Assembly (NCBI RefSeq): GCF_000402035.1
Contig: NC_021287.1
Coordinates: forward strand, 310,001 to 374,000
Length of the DNA stretch: 64,000 bases
DNA from: Caballeronia insecticola
Lineage (GTDB): Bacteria; Pseudomonadota; Gammaproteobacteria; Burkholderiales; Burkholderiaceae
Direction of reading: 5' to 3'
In this document: piece after piece, positions 8,318 through 17,316 of the stretch
Numbering within the stretch: position 1 is the first letter of the stretch
Layout of the letters: every line of letters begins with the position of its first letter
The notes under the pieces: generated by a model
Database searches by the model: none
The model's input: the letters and a program-made list of their open reading frames with translations, nothing else
What the model was told of the DNA's origin: nothing
Program-made: the position numbers and the translations under genes

Positions 8318-10222
8318 ATGCGCCGCTTCCCCAACCGAGAGCCCGGGCCCGTGCACCAGGGCCCGCGCAACGACTGGCAGACGATCCGCTCGTTGCTGCC
8401 TTACCTCACCACGTACAAATGGCGCGTCGCGTTCGCGCTGACGTGCCTGATCGGCGCGAAGGTCGCGAACCTCGGCGTGCCGATCGTGATGAAGCGCATC
8501 GTCGACAGTCTGGCGTCCGTGCAGCATTTCGCCGCGTTCGGACGCGCGCACGACTCGCCGGGCATGGTGCTGATCGGCGGCATCGGGCTGCTGGTAGTGG
8601 CTTACGCGGCCGCGCGGCTGTCGACGTCGCTCTTCACGGAACTGCGCGAGCTGCTGTTCGCAAAGGTCACGGAAAGCGCCGTGCGGCAACTCGCGTTGCA
8701 GGTGTTCCGCCATCTGCATGCGCTGTCGCTGCGCTTTCATCTCGAACGGCAGACGGGCGGCATGTCGCGCGACATCGAGCGTGGCACGAAAGGCATACAG
8801 CAGCTCGTTTCGTATTCGCTCTACAGCATCCTGCCGACGCTCGTCGAAGTCGGCCTCGTGCTCGCGTTCTTCGTAACGAAATACGAGGCGTACTACGCGA
8901 TCGTTACGCTCATCGCGCTGGTCTCGTACATCGTCTTCACGGTGAAAGTGACCGAGTGGCGCACGCATTTTCGCCGCACGATGAACGATCTCGATTCGAA
9001 GGCGAACTCGCGCGCGATCGACTCGCTGCTCAACTACGAGACCGTCAAGTACTTCGGCAACGAGGAATGGGAAACGCGACGTTACGACGAAAACCTGCAA
9101 CGGTATCGCGCGGCCGCGATCAAGTCGCAGCGCTCGCTGTCGATGCTCAACTTCGGGCAGCAGACGATCATCGGCATCGGGCTCGTGTTCATTCTCTGGC
9201 GCGCGACGCAGGGCGTGATGGCCGGACGTCTCACGCTCGGCGATCTCGTGCTCATCAACACGTTCATGCTGCAGCTCTACATTCCGCTCAATTTCCTGGG
9301 CGTGGTGTATCGCGAACTCAAGCAGGCGCTCACCGACATGGACCGCATGTTCACACTGCTCGGCGCGGGCCGCGAAGTGCCCGATGCGCCGAATGCGCCG
9401 CCGCTTTCGGTGCGCGGCGCGGAAGTCCGCTTCGAGAACGTGAACTTCGCGTATGAAAAGGCCCGGCCGATTTTGCACGGCGTCGATTTCACGATTCCCG
9501 CCGGCACGACGACCGCGGTGGTCGGCCACAGCGGTTCGGGCAAGTCGACGCTCGGGCGTCTGCTGTTCCGTTTCTACGACGTCGAGCGCACTCAAGGCGC
9601 ACAAGGTGCGCAAGGTGCACAAGGCGGCAGCATCCGCATCGACGGGCAGGACATTCGCGACGTCACGCAGGATTCGCTGCGCGCGGCGATCGGCATCGTG
9701 CCGCAAGATACCGTGCTCTTCAACGATTCGATCTACTACAACATTGCGTATGGACGCCCGTCCGCGAGCCGCGACGAAGTGATCGCGGCGGCGCGTGCGG
9801 CGCATATTCACGACTTCATCGAGGCGCTGCCGGAGGGCTACGAGACGCCGGTCGGCGAGCGCGGGCTGAAGCTCTCCGGCGGCGAAAAGCAGCGCGTGGC
9901 GATCGCGCGCACGCTGCTCAAGAATCCGCCCATTCTCATTTTCGACGAAGCCACATCCGCGCTCGATTCGAAATCCGAACGTGCGATCCAGCGCGAACTC
10001 GATTCGATCGCGCGCGAACGGACGACGCTCATCATCGCGCACCGGCTCTCGACGGTCGTGCACGCGCAGCAGATCATCGTGATGGATCACGGGCGGATCG
10101 TGGAGCGCGGCACGTTTGCGGAACTGTTGAGCGCGGGCGGACTGTTCGCGCAGATGTGGATGTTGCAGCAGCAGCGGGCCGGAGAAGCGGCGCTGGATCA
10201 GCGAGATACGGCGGGGGTGTGA
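8318..10222 (+). CDS. ABC transporter, fused permease/ATPase (Atm1/ABCB7-like)
   Basis: 634 residues: an N-terminal six-helix exporter membrane domain (about 30-320) and a C-terminal ATPase domain (about 365-600). Motifs visible are Walker A GHSGSGKST, signature LSGGEKQR, Walker B ILIFDEATSALD and the switch histidine in IIAHRLSTV. The membrane part (for example SLLNYETVKYFGNE and RFHLERQTGG) resembles the Atm1/heavy-metal-tolerance group, which exports glutathione- or sulfur-containing compounds. An unusual QGAQGAQGAQGG stretch sits in the ATPase domain where relatives have a short loop; it is encoded by a 9-base tandem repeat. It probably works as a homodimer. Confidence 0.9.
   Translation: MRRFPNREPGPVHQGPRNDWQTIRSLLPYLTTYKWRVAFALTCLIGAKVANLGVPIVMKRIVDSLASVQHFAAFGRAHDSPGMVLIGGIGLLVVAYAAARLSTSLFTELRELLFAKVTESAVRQLALQVFRHLHALSLRFHLERQTGGMSRDIERGTKGIQQLVSYSLYSILPTLVEVGLVLAFFVTKYEAYYAIVTLIALVSYIVFTVKVTEWRTHFRRTMNDLDSKANSRAIDSLLNYETVKYFGNEEWETRRYDENLQRYRAAAIKSQRSLSMLNFGQQTIIGIGLVFILWRATQGVMAGRLTLGDLVLINTFMLQLYIPLNFLGVVYRELKQALTDMDRMFTLLGAGREVPDAPNAPPLSVRGAEVRFENVNFAYEKARPILHGVDFTIPAGTTTAVVGHSGSGKSTLGRLLFRFYDVERTQGAQGAQGAQGGSIRIDGQDIRDVTQDSLRAAIGIVPQDTVLFNDSIYYNIAYGRPSASRDEVIAAARAAHIHDFIEALPEGYETPVGERGLKLSGGEKQRVAIARTLLKNPPILIFDEATSALDSKSERAIQRELDSIARERTTLIIAHRLSTVVHAQQIIVMDHGRIVERGTFAELLSAGGLFAQMWMLQQQRAGEAALDQRDTAGV
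9594..9625 (+). repeat. Tandem 9-base repeat inside the ABC transporter gene
   Basis: Three to four imperfect copies of a CAAGGTGCA-like unit encode a Gln-Gly-Ala repeat in the nucleotide-binding domain, between the Walker A helix and the RIDGQDI strand. The unit length keeps the frame, so copy-number change would lengthen or shorten a surface loop only. Confidence 0.8.
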
Positions 10223-10296
10223 CGTGGCCGGGCACACGATGCCCGACCATGCGCGACTGCACGAAAAATCGGATCGAACCTGATAGACTCTCGCGC

Positions 10297-10319
10297 TTTA
10301 TTTAGTACATCGAAATAAA
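10297..10319 (+). promoter_or_regulatory. A+T-rich inverted repeat upstream of the small membrane protein
   Basis: TTTATTT and its exact complement AAATAAA flank nine bases (AGTACATCG) just ahead of the small membrane-protein start. It could be a regulator site or a leader hairpin. It stands out in this G+C-rich region, but its function is unproven. Confidence 0.4.
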
Positions 10320-10333
10320 TAAACGTGGATCAA

Positions 10334-10528
10334 ATGAGTTTCGGGGACTGGCTTTTCTTCGCTGTAGTTTCGGTCGTGTCGATCTATCCGTTTGTGCGGA
10401 TTGTTCGTCGCACGGGACGCTCAGGCTGGTGGGTGCTCGCGTTTTTGACGCCACCGCTGACGCTCATTGCGCTGTATGTTTTTGCATTCGTGCGCTGGCC
10501 GGCGATCGACGGCGACCGCCGGGCCTAA
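10334..10528 (+). CDS. Small hypothetical membrane protein
   Basis: 64 residues from ATG 10334 (a GTG three codons upstream at 10325 is the alternative). Two hydrophobic helices are evident (about residues 5-20 and 32-52), separated by a basic loop RIVRRTGRSGW, with a short charged tail. This gives a hairpin with the loop likely in the cytoplasm. No family was recognised. It is preceded by an A+T-rich inverted repeat and stands between the ABC transporter and a convergent nitrate transporter. It could be a real small membrane protein; nothing points to a function. Confidence 0.55.
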   Translation: MSFGDWLFFAVVSVVSIYPFVRIVRRTGRSGWWVLAFLTPPLTLIALYVFAFVRWPAIDGDRRA

Positions 10529-10537
10529 ACGGACGTC

Positions 10538-11926
10538 TCACTCCAGCGCGTGCGCGCCGCCGAACGCGACGCCATCGCGCCCGGGCGCTGTCGTCGTCGA
10601 CCAGCGCAGCCACTGACCGCGCAGCAGGAATAACGCGCCGAACGCGCAGGTCGCGAGCACGCCGAAGGTCGCGAAACCCATCTGATAGCTGCCCGTGCTT
10701 TCCTTCGCGATGCCCATGATCACCGGCAGATAGAACCCGCCGATGCCGCCCGCCGCGCCCACGATCCCCGACAGCAAACCCGTCTTGCCTTTCCAGCGAT
10801 GCGGCACGAGCTGGAACGTCGAACCGTTGCCGAGACCGAAGGCGACGTACAGGCAGATCAGGATCGCGATACCGCCCGCCACCGGCGGCATCCAGATCGC
10901 GAAGGCGAAGTCGCCCACGGCGATCGCCGCTAGTAGCACCAGCAGCGCACGCACGCCCGTCACGCGATCGGCGACATAGCCGCCGAACGGACGCACGATC
11001 GCACCGAGAAACGCGAGCAGCGACATAAAGAGTCCCGCTTCGAGCTTGGGCATCTGATAGAGCGACGTGAGCAGCAGCGTCACATACGACGACATGCCGA
11101 CGAACCCGCCGAACGTGATGCTGTAGATCAGCATGATCACCCACGTATCGCGCTCGCCCAGTACCGAGCGATAGCGGCTCGGCAGCACGGCAACCGCGAT
11201 GAGCGCGCCGATCACCGGCAGGATCAGCACGCCGGTCTTGCCTGCGCCGAACGCGCCGGCGTTCACCGCGAGCACCAGCACGATCAGGCTCGCGAGTGTC
11301 ACCGCGAAGCTCGCCAGCGCGCGCATCGTGCTGCCGGTTTTCTCGCCCGCATCCGACGCCCACGCGTACAGCGCGAGCGCCGTGATCGCGAGCAGCGGCA
11401 GGGCGGCCGCGGTCGACATCTGCCAGCCGAAGGCGTCCGCCAGATGCGGGAACAGAAAGCCGTCGAGCACCGCGCCGATGTTGCCCGCGGCGGCGAGACC
11501 CAGCACGAGCCCTTGCACCTTGGGCGGATAGTTGCTGCCGGCCATCGGCAGCGCGACGGCGAAACTCGCGCCGCCCATGCCGAGGAACACGCCGAGCACG
11601 AGCAGCAGCGCATACGACGGCGCGCCCGGCAGAAGCGGCAGCACGATCGACGGAATCGACGAGAGCACGACGCCCATCAGCGCGACGCGGCGGCCGTCCG
11701 TCGACTGATAGAGATTGCCGAGCGTCACGCGCAGGATGGCCGCGGCCAGCACCGGCACCGCGACGAGAAAGCCTTGCTGCGCGGCGGACATCGTGACGTC
11801 GCGGCCGATGAACGGCGCGAGCGGTCCATACAGCACCCAGACGGTGAAGCCCGTATCGAAATACAGGAAGCAGGCGAGCAGCGAGCGCCAGTTGCCGCTC
11901 TTGAGCGATGCGATCAGGTTGGACAT
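10538..11926 (-). CDS. Nitrate/nitrite transporter, NNP family of MFS (NarK/NasA-like)
   Basis: 462 residues from ATG 11926, with about twelve hydrophobic segments. The NNP signature is clear (GVFLGMGGASFAVALPMAGS followed by YPPKVQGLVLGLAAAGNIG). These carriers move nitrate and/or nitrite across the inner membrane. A longer upstream reading (to 12121) adds 65 residues of non-membrane, low-quality sequence and was rejected. A divergent LysR regulator lies across a 307-bp gap. It fits with the nitrate-reductase-associated gene and fdhD 6-8 kb away, although no nitrate reductase gene is in view. Confidence 0.88.
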   Translation of the reverse strand: MSNLIASLKSGNWRSLLACFLYFDTGFTVWVLYGPLAPFIGRDVTMSAAQQGFLVAVPVLAAAILRVTLGNLYQSTDGRRVALMGVVLSSIPSIVLPLLPGAPSYALLLVLGVFLGMGGASFAVALPMAGSNYPPKVQGLVLGLAAAGNIGAVLDGFLFPHLADAFGWQMSTAAALPLLAITALALYAWASDAGEKTGSTMRALASFAVTLASLIVLVLAVNAGAFGAGKTGVLILPVIGALIAVAVLPSRYRSVLGERDTWVIMLIYSITFGGFVGMSSYVTLLLTSLYQMPKLEAGLFMSLLAFLGAIVRPFGGYVADRVTGVRALLVLLAAIAVGDFAFAIWMPPVAGGIAILICLYVAFGLGNGSTFQLVPHRWKGKTGLLSGIVGAAGGIGGFYLPVIMGIAKESTGSYQMGFATFGVLATCAFGALFLLRGQWLRWSTTTAPGRDGVAFGGAHALE

Positions 11927-12233
11927 TGCGGGGTTCCGTGCAGGTTCCGTATGAGTGCGCGCGAGGATCAGCGCGCAACGGCCCGCAAATTTGCAAGCAT
12001 CATGCCAATCGCGTACATGTTTTCGCGCGATGCGGCGCAGCGCGAGCGTGGGCGCGGCATTCGGCGCATGGCCGCGCGAGCATGCGCCGCCATGCAAGGG
12101 CACCGCGCGCGTGCGCGGCACCGTGCGAATGCCCGCGAATGCCTGCGATTGGTGCGGCGCGCCTTCGCGCGGGTCACGCGCCCGCTAGAATGCGAGCTTC
12201 GCTGCCCGAGCCCCGCGCGGGGCGCTCAATCGC
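11927..12233. other. Divergent intergenic region, nitrate transporter / LysR
   Basis: 307 bases separating two divergent genes. It must hold both promoters, and a LysR-type regulator often binds such a region. I could not pick out a convincing T-N11-A operator or promoter hexamers. Short reading frames here look like G+C-driven chance frames. Confidence 0.5.
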
Positions 12234-13205
12234 ATGGAACTGAAATGGCTGGAAGATTTCGTCTCGCTCGCGGAGACGCGCAGCTTCAGTCGCTCCGCTG
12301 AACTGAGGCACATCACGCAGCCCGCGTTTTCGCGGCGCATTCAGGCGCTCGAGGCGTGGCTCGGCACGGAACTCATCGACCGCTCCGTGTATCCGACGCG
12401 CCTCACGCAAGCCGGCAACGTGTTCTACGAGCAGGCGCTCGCGATGCTCTCGCAGTTCCACGAGGCGCGCACGCTATTGCGCGGACAGAGCGGCGTGCCG
12501 GCGGCGACCATCGAGTTCGCGGTGCCGCACACGCTTTCGCTCACGTACTTTCCGCGCTGGCTCGAACATATCGAGGCGCGGCTCGGGCGCATCCGCACGC
12601 GTTTGCGCGCGCTCAACGTGCACGACGCGGTGCTCTCGCTCGTGGAAGGCGGCTGCGATCTCGTGATGGGCTATCACCATCCGAGCCATCCCGTCGCGCT
12701 CGATCCCGCGCGCTACGACATGCTCACGCTCGGCGTCGAGCCGATCAGCCCGTTCTCCGCCGCCACGAAGGGCGGACGCGCGCGCTACACGCTGCCGGCG
12801 AGCGCCGAGTCGCCGGTGCCGTATCTGTCGTACACGCCGAACGCGTATCTCGGACGCATGACGGAAGTCATCATCGCGACGTCGCCCGCGCGGCTCTATC
12901 TCGACAAGGTCTATGAAACCGACATGGCCGAAGGGCTGAAAGCGATGGCGCTCGCGGGGCACGGCGTCGCGTTCCTGCCGCACAGCGCGGTCGAGGATGC
13001 GGTGGAGGAGGGGCGGCTCATCCGTCTCGACCGGGGAACGCGCGGCACGCCGGCCGGCCGCTTCACGCTGACCATGGAAATCCGCCTCTATCGCGACAAG
13101 CTGGCGTCGCAAGGTGAAGAGCCGCGCCAGGCGCTGATGCGCGCGCTGTGGGATGCGGTCGGCAAAGAATTGTTGCAGGCATCGACGGAAAGCCCCGCTG
13201 CGTGA
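12234..13205 (+). CDS. LysR family transcriptional regulator
   Basis: 323 residues. The N-terminal winged helix-turn-helix is clear (MELKWLEDFVSLAETRSFSR to about residue 62, containing AELRHITQPAFSRRIQALE), followed by a LysR substrate-binding domain (about 90-300). The inducer is unknown. It is divergent from the nitrate transporter and 108 bp ahead of the glutamate dehydrogenase gene on the same strand, so either neighbour (nitrogen metabolism) is a plausible target. Regulators of this class usually repress their own gene. Confidence 0.88.
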   Translation: MELKWLEDFVSLAETRSFSRSAELRHITQPAFSRRIQALEAWLGTELIDRSVYPTRLTQAGNVFYEQALAMLSQFHEARTLLRGQSGVPAATIEFAVPHTLSLTYFPRWLEHIEARLGRIRTRLRALNVHDAVLSLVEGGCDLVMGYHHPSHPVALDPARYDMLTLGVEPISPFSAATKGGRARYTLPASAESPVPYLSYTPNAYLGRMTEVIIATSPARLYLDKVYETDMAEGLKAMALAGHGVAFLPHSAVEDAVEEGRLIRLDRGTRGTPAGRFTLTMEIRLYRDKLASQGEEPRQALMRALWDAVGKELLQASTESPAA

Positions 13206-13246
13206 GGCTCGGCGACGTTATGCAAGAAATGCATGACGGGATAAGG

Positions 13247-13277
13247 AAACGGCATTGGATTTGGAAACGCCGTTTTT
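13247..13277 (+). terminator. Probable intrinsic terminator after the LysR gene
   Basis: AAACGGC pairs with GCCGTTT across a 15-base loop, and the pairing runs into a five-T tract. The stem is modest but correctly placed between the LysR gene and gdhA. Confidence 0.5.
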
Positions 13278-13313
13278 CGACAATGGGCGCATTCCTACAC
13301 CGCTGGAGCATCA

Positions 13314-14627
13314 ATGTCTGCCTCGAAGCAACCTGCGCAAACGCCGGACGCAAAACATGCCATCCCGTCGTACCTCAACGCCGACGATCTCGGCCCCTGG
13401 GGCAACTATCTGAAGCAGGTCGATCGCGTCGCGCCGTATCTCGGTTCTCTCTCCCGCTGGCTCGAAACGCTCAAGCGCCCGAAGCGCATTCTCGTCGTCG
13501 ACTGCCCGATCGAGCTGGATAACGGCACTGTGGCGCACTTCGAAGGCTATCGCGTGCAGCACAACACGTCGCGCGGTCCCGGCAAGGGCGGCGTGCGTTA
13601 CCACCAGGAAGTGACGCTCTCCGAAGTGATGGCGTTGTCCGCGTGGATGTCGGTGAAGAACGCGGCGGTGAACGTGCCGTACGGCGGCGCGAAAGGCGGC
13701 ATCCGCGTCGATCCGCGCACGCTCTCGCGCGGCGAACTCGAGCGCCTGACGCGCCGGTATACGAGTGAAATCGGCATCATCATCGGGCCGAACACCGACA
13801 TTCCCGCGCCGGACGTGAACACCAACGAGCAGATCATGGCGTGGATGATGGACACCTACTCCATGAACCAGGGCCAGACGGCGACCGGCGTGGTGACCGG
13901 CAAGCCGATCTCGCTCGGCGGCTCGCTCGGCCGCAAGGAAGCGACGGGCCGCGGCGTGTTCGTCGTCGCGACGGAAGCGGCGCGGCGCATCGGCATGGAG
14001 ATCGAAGGCGCGCGCATCGCCGTGCAGGGCTTCGGGAACGTGGGCGGCATCGCGGCCAAGCTGTTCCAGGAAGCGGGCGCGCGCGTGATCGCCGTGCAGG
14101 ATCACACGGGCACGATCCACAACTCGAAGGGCGTCGATGCGGTCGCGCTGCTCGATCACGTGGCGAAGACCGGCGGCGTCGGCGGTTTCGCGGGCGCGGA
14201 TCCGGTGCAGGCCGACGAGTTCTGGATGATCGAAAGCGACATCCTGATTCCGGCCGCGCTCGAAAACCAGATCACGGAGAAGAACGCGCCGAAGATCCGC
14301 ACGAAGATCGTCGTGGAAGGCGCAAACGGCCCGACCACGACCGCCGCCGACGACATCCTGAACGACAAGGGCATCCTCGTCATTCCGGACGTGATCGCGA
14401 ACGCGGGCGGCGTGACCGTCTCGTACTTCGAATGGGTGCAGGACTTCTCCAGCTTCTTCTGGACGGAAGACGAGATCAACCAGCGGCTCGAGCGCGTAAT
14501 GCGCGAAGCGTTCGCCGGTGTCTGGCAGGTTGCGAGCGAGCAGCAGGTTTCGGTGCGCACGGCGGCGTTTATCGTCGCGTGTTCGCGGATTCTGCAGGCG
14601 CGCGAGATGCGCGGTCTCTATCCCTGA
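13314..14627 (+). CDS. gdhA: Glutamate dehydrogenase (Glu/Leu/Phe/Val dehydrogenase family)
   Basis: 437 residues, normal for the hexameric enzyme that interconverts glutamate with 2-oxoglutarate and ammonium. The catalytic-lysine segment is visible ([15 protein letters not shown], about residues 120-134), preceded by the substrate-binding region [10 protein letters not shown]. The Rossmann motif GFGNVGG lies near residue 240. The short lineage-typical N-terminal extension before [10 protein letters not shown] is present. NAD versus NADP preference cannot be settled by eye. It is followed by a terminator and then the glutamate/aspartate importer operon, which makes a coherent glutamate-use neighbourhood. 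Confidence 0.92.
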   Translation: MSASKQPAQTPDAKHAIPSYLNADDLGPWGNYLKQVDRVAPYLGSLSRWLETLKRPKRILVVDCPIELDNGTVAHFEGYRVQHNTSRGPGKGGVRYHQEVTLSEVMALSAWMSVKNAAVNVPYGGAKGGIRVDPRTLSRGELERLTRRYTSEIGIIIGPNTDIPAPDVNTNEQIMAWMMDTYSMNQGQTATGVVTGKPISLGGSLGRKEATGRGVFVVATEAARRIGMEIEGARIAVQGFGNVGGIAAKLFQEAGARVIAVQDHTGTIHNSKGVDAVALLDHVAKTGGVGGFAGADPVQADEFWMIESDILIPAALENQITEKNAPKIRTKIVVEGANGPTTTAADDILNDKGILVIPDVIANAGGVTVSYFEWVQDFSSFFWTEDEINQRLERVMREAFAGVWQVASEQQVSVRTAAFIVACSRILQAREMRGLYP

Positions 14628-14698
14628 TCCGGTGCGACGGCGCGTTCGCCGTAATGGTCCGCGGGATGCGGACAGCGTTCGTGTCCTTTGAATGATGC

Positions 14699-14726
14699 GG
14701 GCGGCATTTCCTCGGAAGTGCCGCCC
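14699..14726 (+). terminator. Hairpin downstream of gdhA, likely terminator
   Basis: GGGCGGCA and TGCCGCCC form an 8-bp arm, with an inner TTCC/GGAA pairing. The T tract that follows is poor (GTATTTG), so termination may be inefficient or factor-assisted. Confidence 0.55.
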
Positions 14727-14936
14727 GTATTTGCATGAAAGCGACAAGTCAACCGGCTAGTTAAATTCGGTCAAGCATCCGCGCGAAAACGCCAGTAATA
14801 TGCGCGGTCGCAACCAGTTGCAACCGTACTGCAGTCGCGCGTCTCACAAATAAGACGGCTTGGGTTAACAATCATTCTTTCAGAATAATTACCCTGCTAA
14901 ACTTGCCCCGGTTTTTCGCCACAGGAGATCGAACAC
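14727..14936. other. Upstream region of the gltIJKL operon
   Basis: 210 bases with a clearly A+T-richer stretch around 14850-14895 (GGTTAACAATCATTCTTTCAG). That is the likely promoter region, but no pair of hexamers with good spacing was convincing. A purine-rich ribosome site (ACAGGAGAT) precedes the gltI ATG. Confidence 0.45.
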
Positions 14937-15830
14937 ATGAAGGTTAAAAAGGCTGCGCTGCTCGTCGCCGCGCTCGGGTTTCTCGCAACCGGCGCATATG
15001 CGCAAGACGCCGGCACGCTGAAGAAGATCAAGGACACGGGCGTAATCTCGCTGGGGCATCGCGAATCGTCCATTCCGTTTTCCTACTATGACGACAAGCA
15101 GAACGTCGTCGGTTACTCGCACGAGTTCGCGCTGAAGGTTGTCGAGGCCGTCAAGCAGAAGCTGGGCATGCAGGATCTGAAGGTCAAGCTCACGCCGATC
15201 ACGTCGCAGAACCGCATTCCGCTCGTGCAGAACGGCACGGTGGATATCGAGTGCGGCTCGACCACGAACAACGCCGAGCGCCAGCAGCAAGTCTCCTTCT
15301 CGAACACGATCTTCGTGATCGGCACGCGTCTCATGACCAAGAAGGATTCGGGCGTGAAGGACTGGGCCGACCTGAAGGGCAAGACGGTGGTGACGACCGC
15401 CGGCACCACGTCCGAGCGCCTGCTTCGCAAGATGAATCAGGACAAGAACATGGGCATGAACATCATCAGCGCGAAGGATCACGGCGAGTCGTTCCTGACG
15501 CTGTCGACCGGCCGCGCGGTCGCGTTCATGATGGACGATGCGCTGCTCGCCGGCGAGCGCGCCAAGTCGAACAACCCGGGCGATTTCGTGATCGTCGGCG
15601 CGCCGCAGTCGCATGAAGCGTACGGCTGCATGATCCGCAAGAACGATCCCGAGTTCAAGAAGGTCGTCGACGACGCGATCGCCAAGGTCGAAACCTCGGG
15701 CGACGCCGACAAGATCTACAAGAAGTGGTTCGAAAGCCCGATCCCGCCGAAGGGCCTCAACCTCAACTTCCCGGAAAGTGAAGACATCAAGGCTCTCTAC
15801 AAGAGCCCGAATGACAAGGCAATCGACTAA
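14937..15830 (+). CDS. gltI: Glutamate/aspartate ABC transporter, periplasmic binding protein
   Basis: 297 residues with a classical signal peptide (MKVKKAALLVAALGFLATGAYA, cleavage after about residue 22). The rest is a family-3 amino-acid binding protein: residues GVISLGHRESSIPFSYYD and the segment DIECGSTTNNAERQQQVSFS are characteristic of the GltI/AatJ glutamate-aspartate binding proteins. It captures the amino acid in the periplasm and delivers it to GltJK. First gene of gltI-gltJ-gltK-gltL, separated from gltJ by a terminator-like hairpin that should raise its expression relative to the rest. Confidence 0.93.
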   Translation: MKVKKAALLVAALGFLATGAYAQDAGTLKKIKDTGVISLGHRESSIPFSYYDDKQNVVGYSHEFALKVVEAVKQKLGMQDLKVKLTPITSQNRIPLVQNGTVDIECGSTTNNAERQQQVSFSNTIFVIGTRLMTKKDSGVKDWADLKGKTVVTTAGTTSERLLRKMNQDKNMGMNIISAKDHGESFLTLSTGRAVAFMMDDALLAGERAKSNNPGDFVIVGAPQSHEAYGCMIRKNDPEFKKVVDDAIAKVETSGDADKIYKKWFESPIPPKGLNLNFPESEDIKALYKSPNDKAID

Positions 15831-15852
15831 CCGGTTCGAGCATCGAACGAAC

Positions 15853-15887
15853 GAAACGGAAGGAGCTTGCTTCTTCCGTTTCTTTTT
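15853..15887 (+). terminator. Intercistronic terminator/attenuator between gltI and gltJ
   Basis: A perfect 10-bp stem (GAAACGGAAG with CTTCCGTTTC) around a 10-base loop is followed by five Ts, all inside the 68-bp gltI-gltJ gap. The ribosome site for gltJ comes right after. Such leaky terminators commonly set a high ratio of binding protein to permease. Confidence 0.8.
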
Positions 15888-15898
15888 GGAGTGAGTCC

Positions 15899-16639
15899 AT
15901 GTCTTATCACTGGAACTGGGGCATCCTGCTGAGTCCGGTTTCGACCGGCGAGCCCACGACCTACCTCGGCTGGCTGATTTCCGGCTTCTGGGTGACGATT
16001 ACCGTGTCGCTCGCGGCCTGGGTGATCGCGCTCGTGGTCGGCTCGTTGTTCGGCATCTTGCGCACGGTCCCGAATCGCACGCTGGCGCGCATCGGCACCG
16101 TCTACGTCGCGATCTTCCGCAATATTCCGCTGATCGTGCAGTTCTTCATCTGGTATCTCGTGATACCGGAGTTGCTGCCGCCTTCCATCGGCAACTGGTT
16201 CAAGCAACTGCCGCCCACGGCGCAGTTCTTCTCGTCGTCGATCATCTGTCTCGGGCTCTTCACCGGCGCGCGCGTGTGCGAACAGGTGCGCTCGGGCATC
16301 AACGCGCTGCCGCCCGGACAGCGCAACGCGGGCCTCGCGATGGGCTTCACGCAATGGCAGACGTATCGTTACGTGCTGATGCCGGTCGCATACCGCATCA
16401 TCGTGCCGCCGCTCACGTCGGAATTCCTCAACGTGTTCAAGAACTCGGCGGTGGCGTCGACCATCGGTCTGCTGGATCTGTCCGCACAGGCGCGACAGCT
16501 CGTCGACTATACGGCGCAGACGTATGAGTCGTTCATCGCGGTGACGGTCGCCTACATGCTCATCAATCTCGTCGTGATGCAGTTGATGCGCTGGGTCGAA
16601 GCGAGAACCCGGCTGCCCGGCTACATCGGAGGCAAGTAA
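15899..16639 (+). CDS. gltJ: Glutamate/aspartate ABC transporter permease GltJ
   Basis: 246 residues with about five membrane segments. It belongs to the His/Glu/Gln/Arg permease family and has the ATPase-docking EAA-like loop around [20 protein letters not shown]. Its residues form half of the inner-membrane channel, with GltK as the partner. The stop codon overlaps the gltK start (TAATG), indicating translational coupling. Confidence 0.92.
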   Translation: MSYHWNWGILLSPVSTGEPTTYLGWLISGFWVTITVSLAAWVIALVVGSLFGILRTVPNRTLARIGTVYVAIFRNIPLIVQFFIWYLVIPELLPPSIGNWFKQLPPTAQFFSSSIICLGLFTGARVCEQVRSGINALPPGQRNAGLAMGFTQWQTYRYVLMPVAYRIIVPPLTSEFLNVFKNSAVASTIGLLDLSAQARQLVDYTAQTYESFIAVTVAYMLINLVVMQLMRWVEARTRLPGYIGGK

Positions 16640-17316
16640 TGCATCAGTTCAACTGGAGTGACATTCTTGCGCAGTGGCCCACGCTGATGACGGGCGCCAA
16701 GATCACGTTGCAGATCACGGTGCTCGCTATCGTGATCGGCATCGTGTGGGGCACCGTGCTCGCGCTGTTCCGTCTCTCGGGCGTGAAGCCGCTGCAATGG
16801 TTCGCGAGCACGTATGTCACGCTGTTCCGCTCGATCCCGCTCGTGATGGTCCTGCTGTGGTTCTTCCTGATCGTGCCGCAGTTGCTGCAGAACGTGCTCG
16901 GCCTGTCGGCGGACATCGACATCCGTCTCGCCTCGGCAATGGTCGCGTTCTCGCTTTTCGAAGCCGCGTACTATTCCGAAATCATTCGCGCGGGCATCCA
17001 GGCGGTGCCGCGCGGTCAGGTGAATGCAGCGTTCGCGCTCGGCATGACCTACGGGCAGGCGATGAAGCTCGTCGTGCTGCCGCAGGCATTCCGCGCGATG
17101 GTGCCGCTCTTGCTCACGCAGGCCATCGTCCTGTTTCAGGATACGTCGCTCGTGTACGTCATCAGTCTCGCGGACTTCTTCCGCACGGCGACGAACATCG
17201 GCGACCGCGACGGCACGACCGTCGAAATGGTCCTGTTCGCGGGCGCATGTTATTTCGTAATTTGCGTGGTGGCGTCGGCCCTCGTCAAAAGTCTTCAGAA
17301 AAAGGTCGCAAGATGA
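16639..17316 (+). CDS. gltK: Glutamate/aspartate ABC transporter permease GltK
   Basis: 225 residues, the second permease subunit, again with the docking loop ([20 protein letters not shown]). It starts on the A of the gltJ stop (TAATG) and ends with an ATGA overlap into gltL, so the three are translated in a coupled series. Confidence 0.92.
   Translation: MHQFNWSDILAQWPTLMTGAKITLQITVLAIVIGIVWGTVLALFRLSGVKPLQWFASTYVTLFRSIPLVMVLLWFFLIVPQLLQNVLGLSADIDIRLASAMVAFSLFEAAYYSEIIRAGIQAVPRGQVNAAFALGMTYGQAMKLVVLPQAFRAMVPLLLTQAIVLFQDTSLVYVISLADFFRTATNIGDRDGTTVEMVLFAGACYFVICVVASALVKSLQKKVAR

Noticed and set aside
8132..10237. 701-codon minus-strand frame opposite the ABC exporter
   Set aside because: Same shadow effect; its composition (RRAEQ..RHHA..) is low-information and the sense strand has all ABC motifs.
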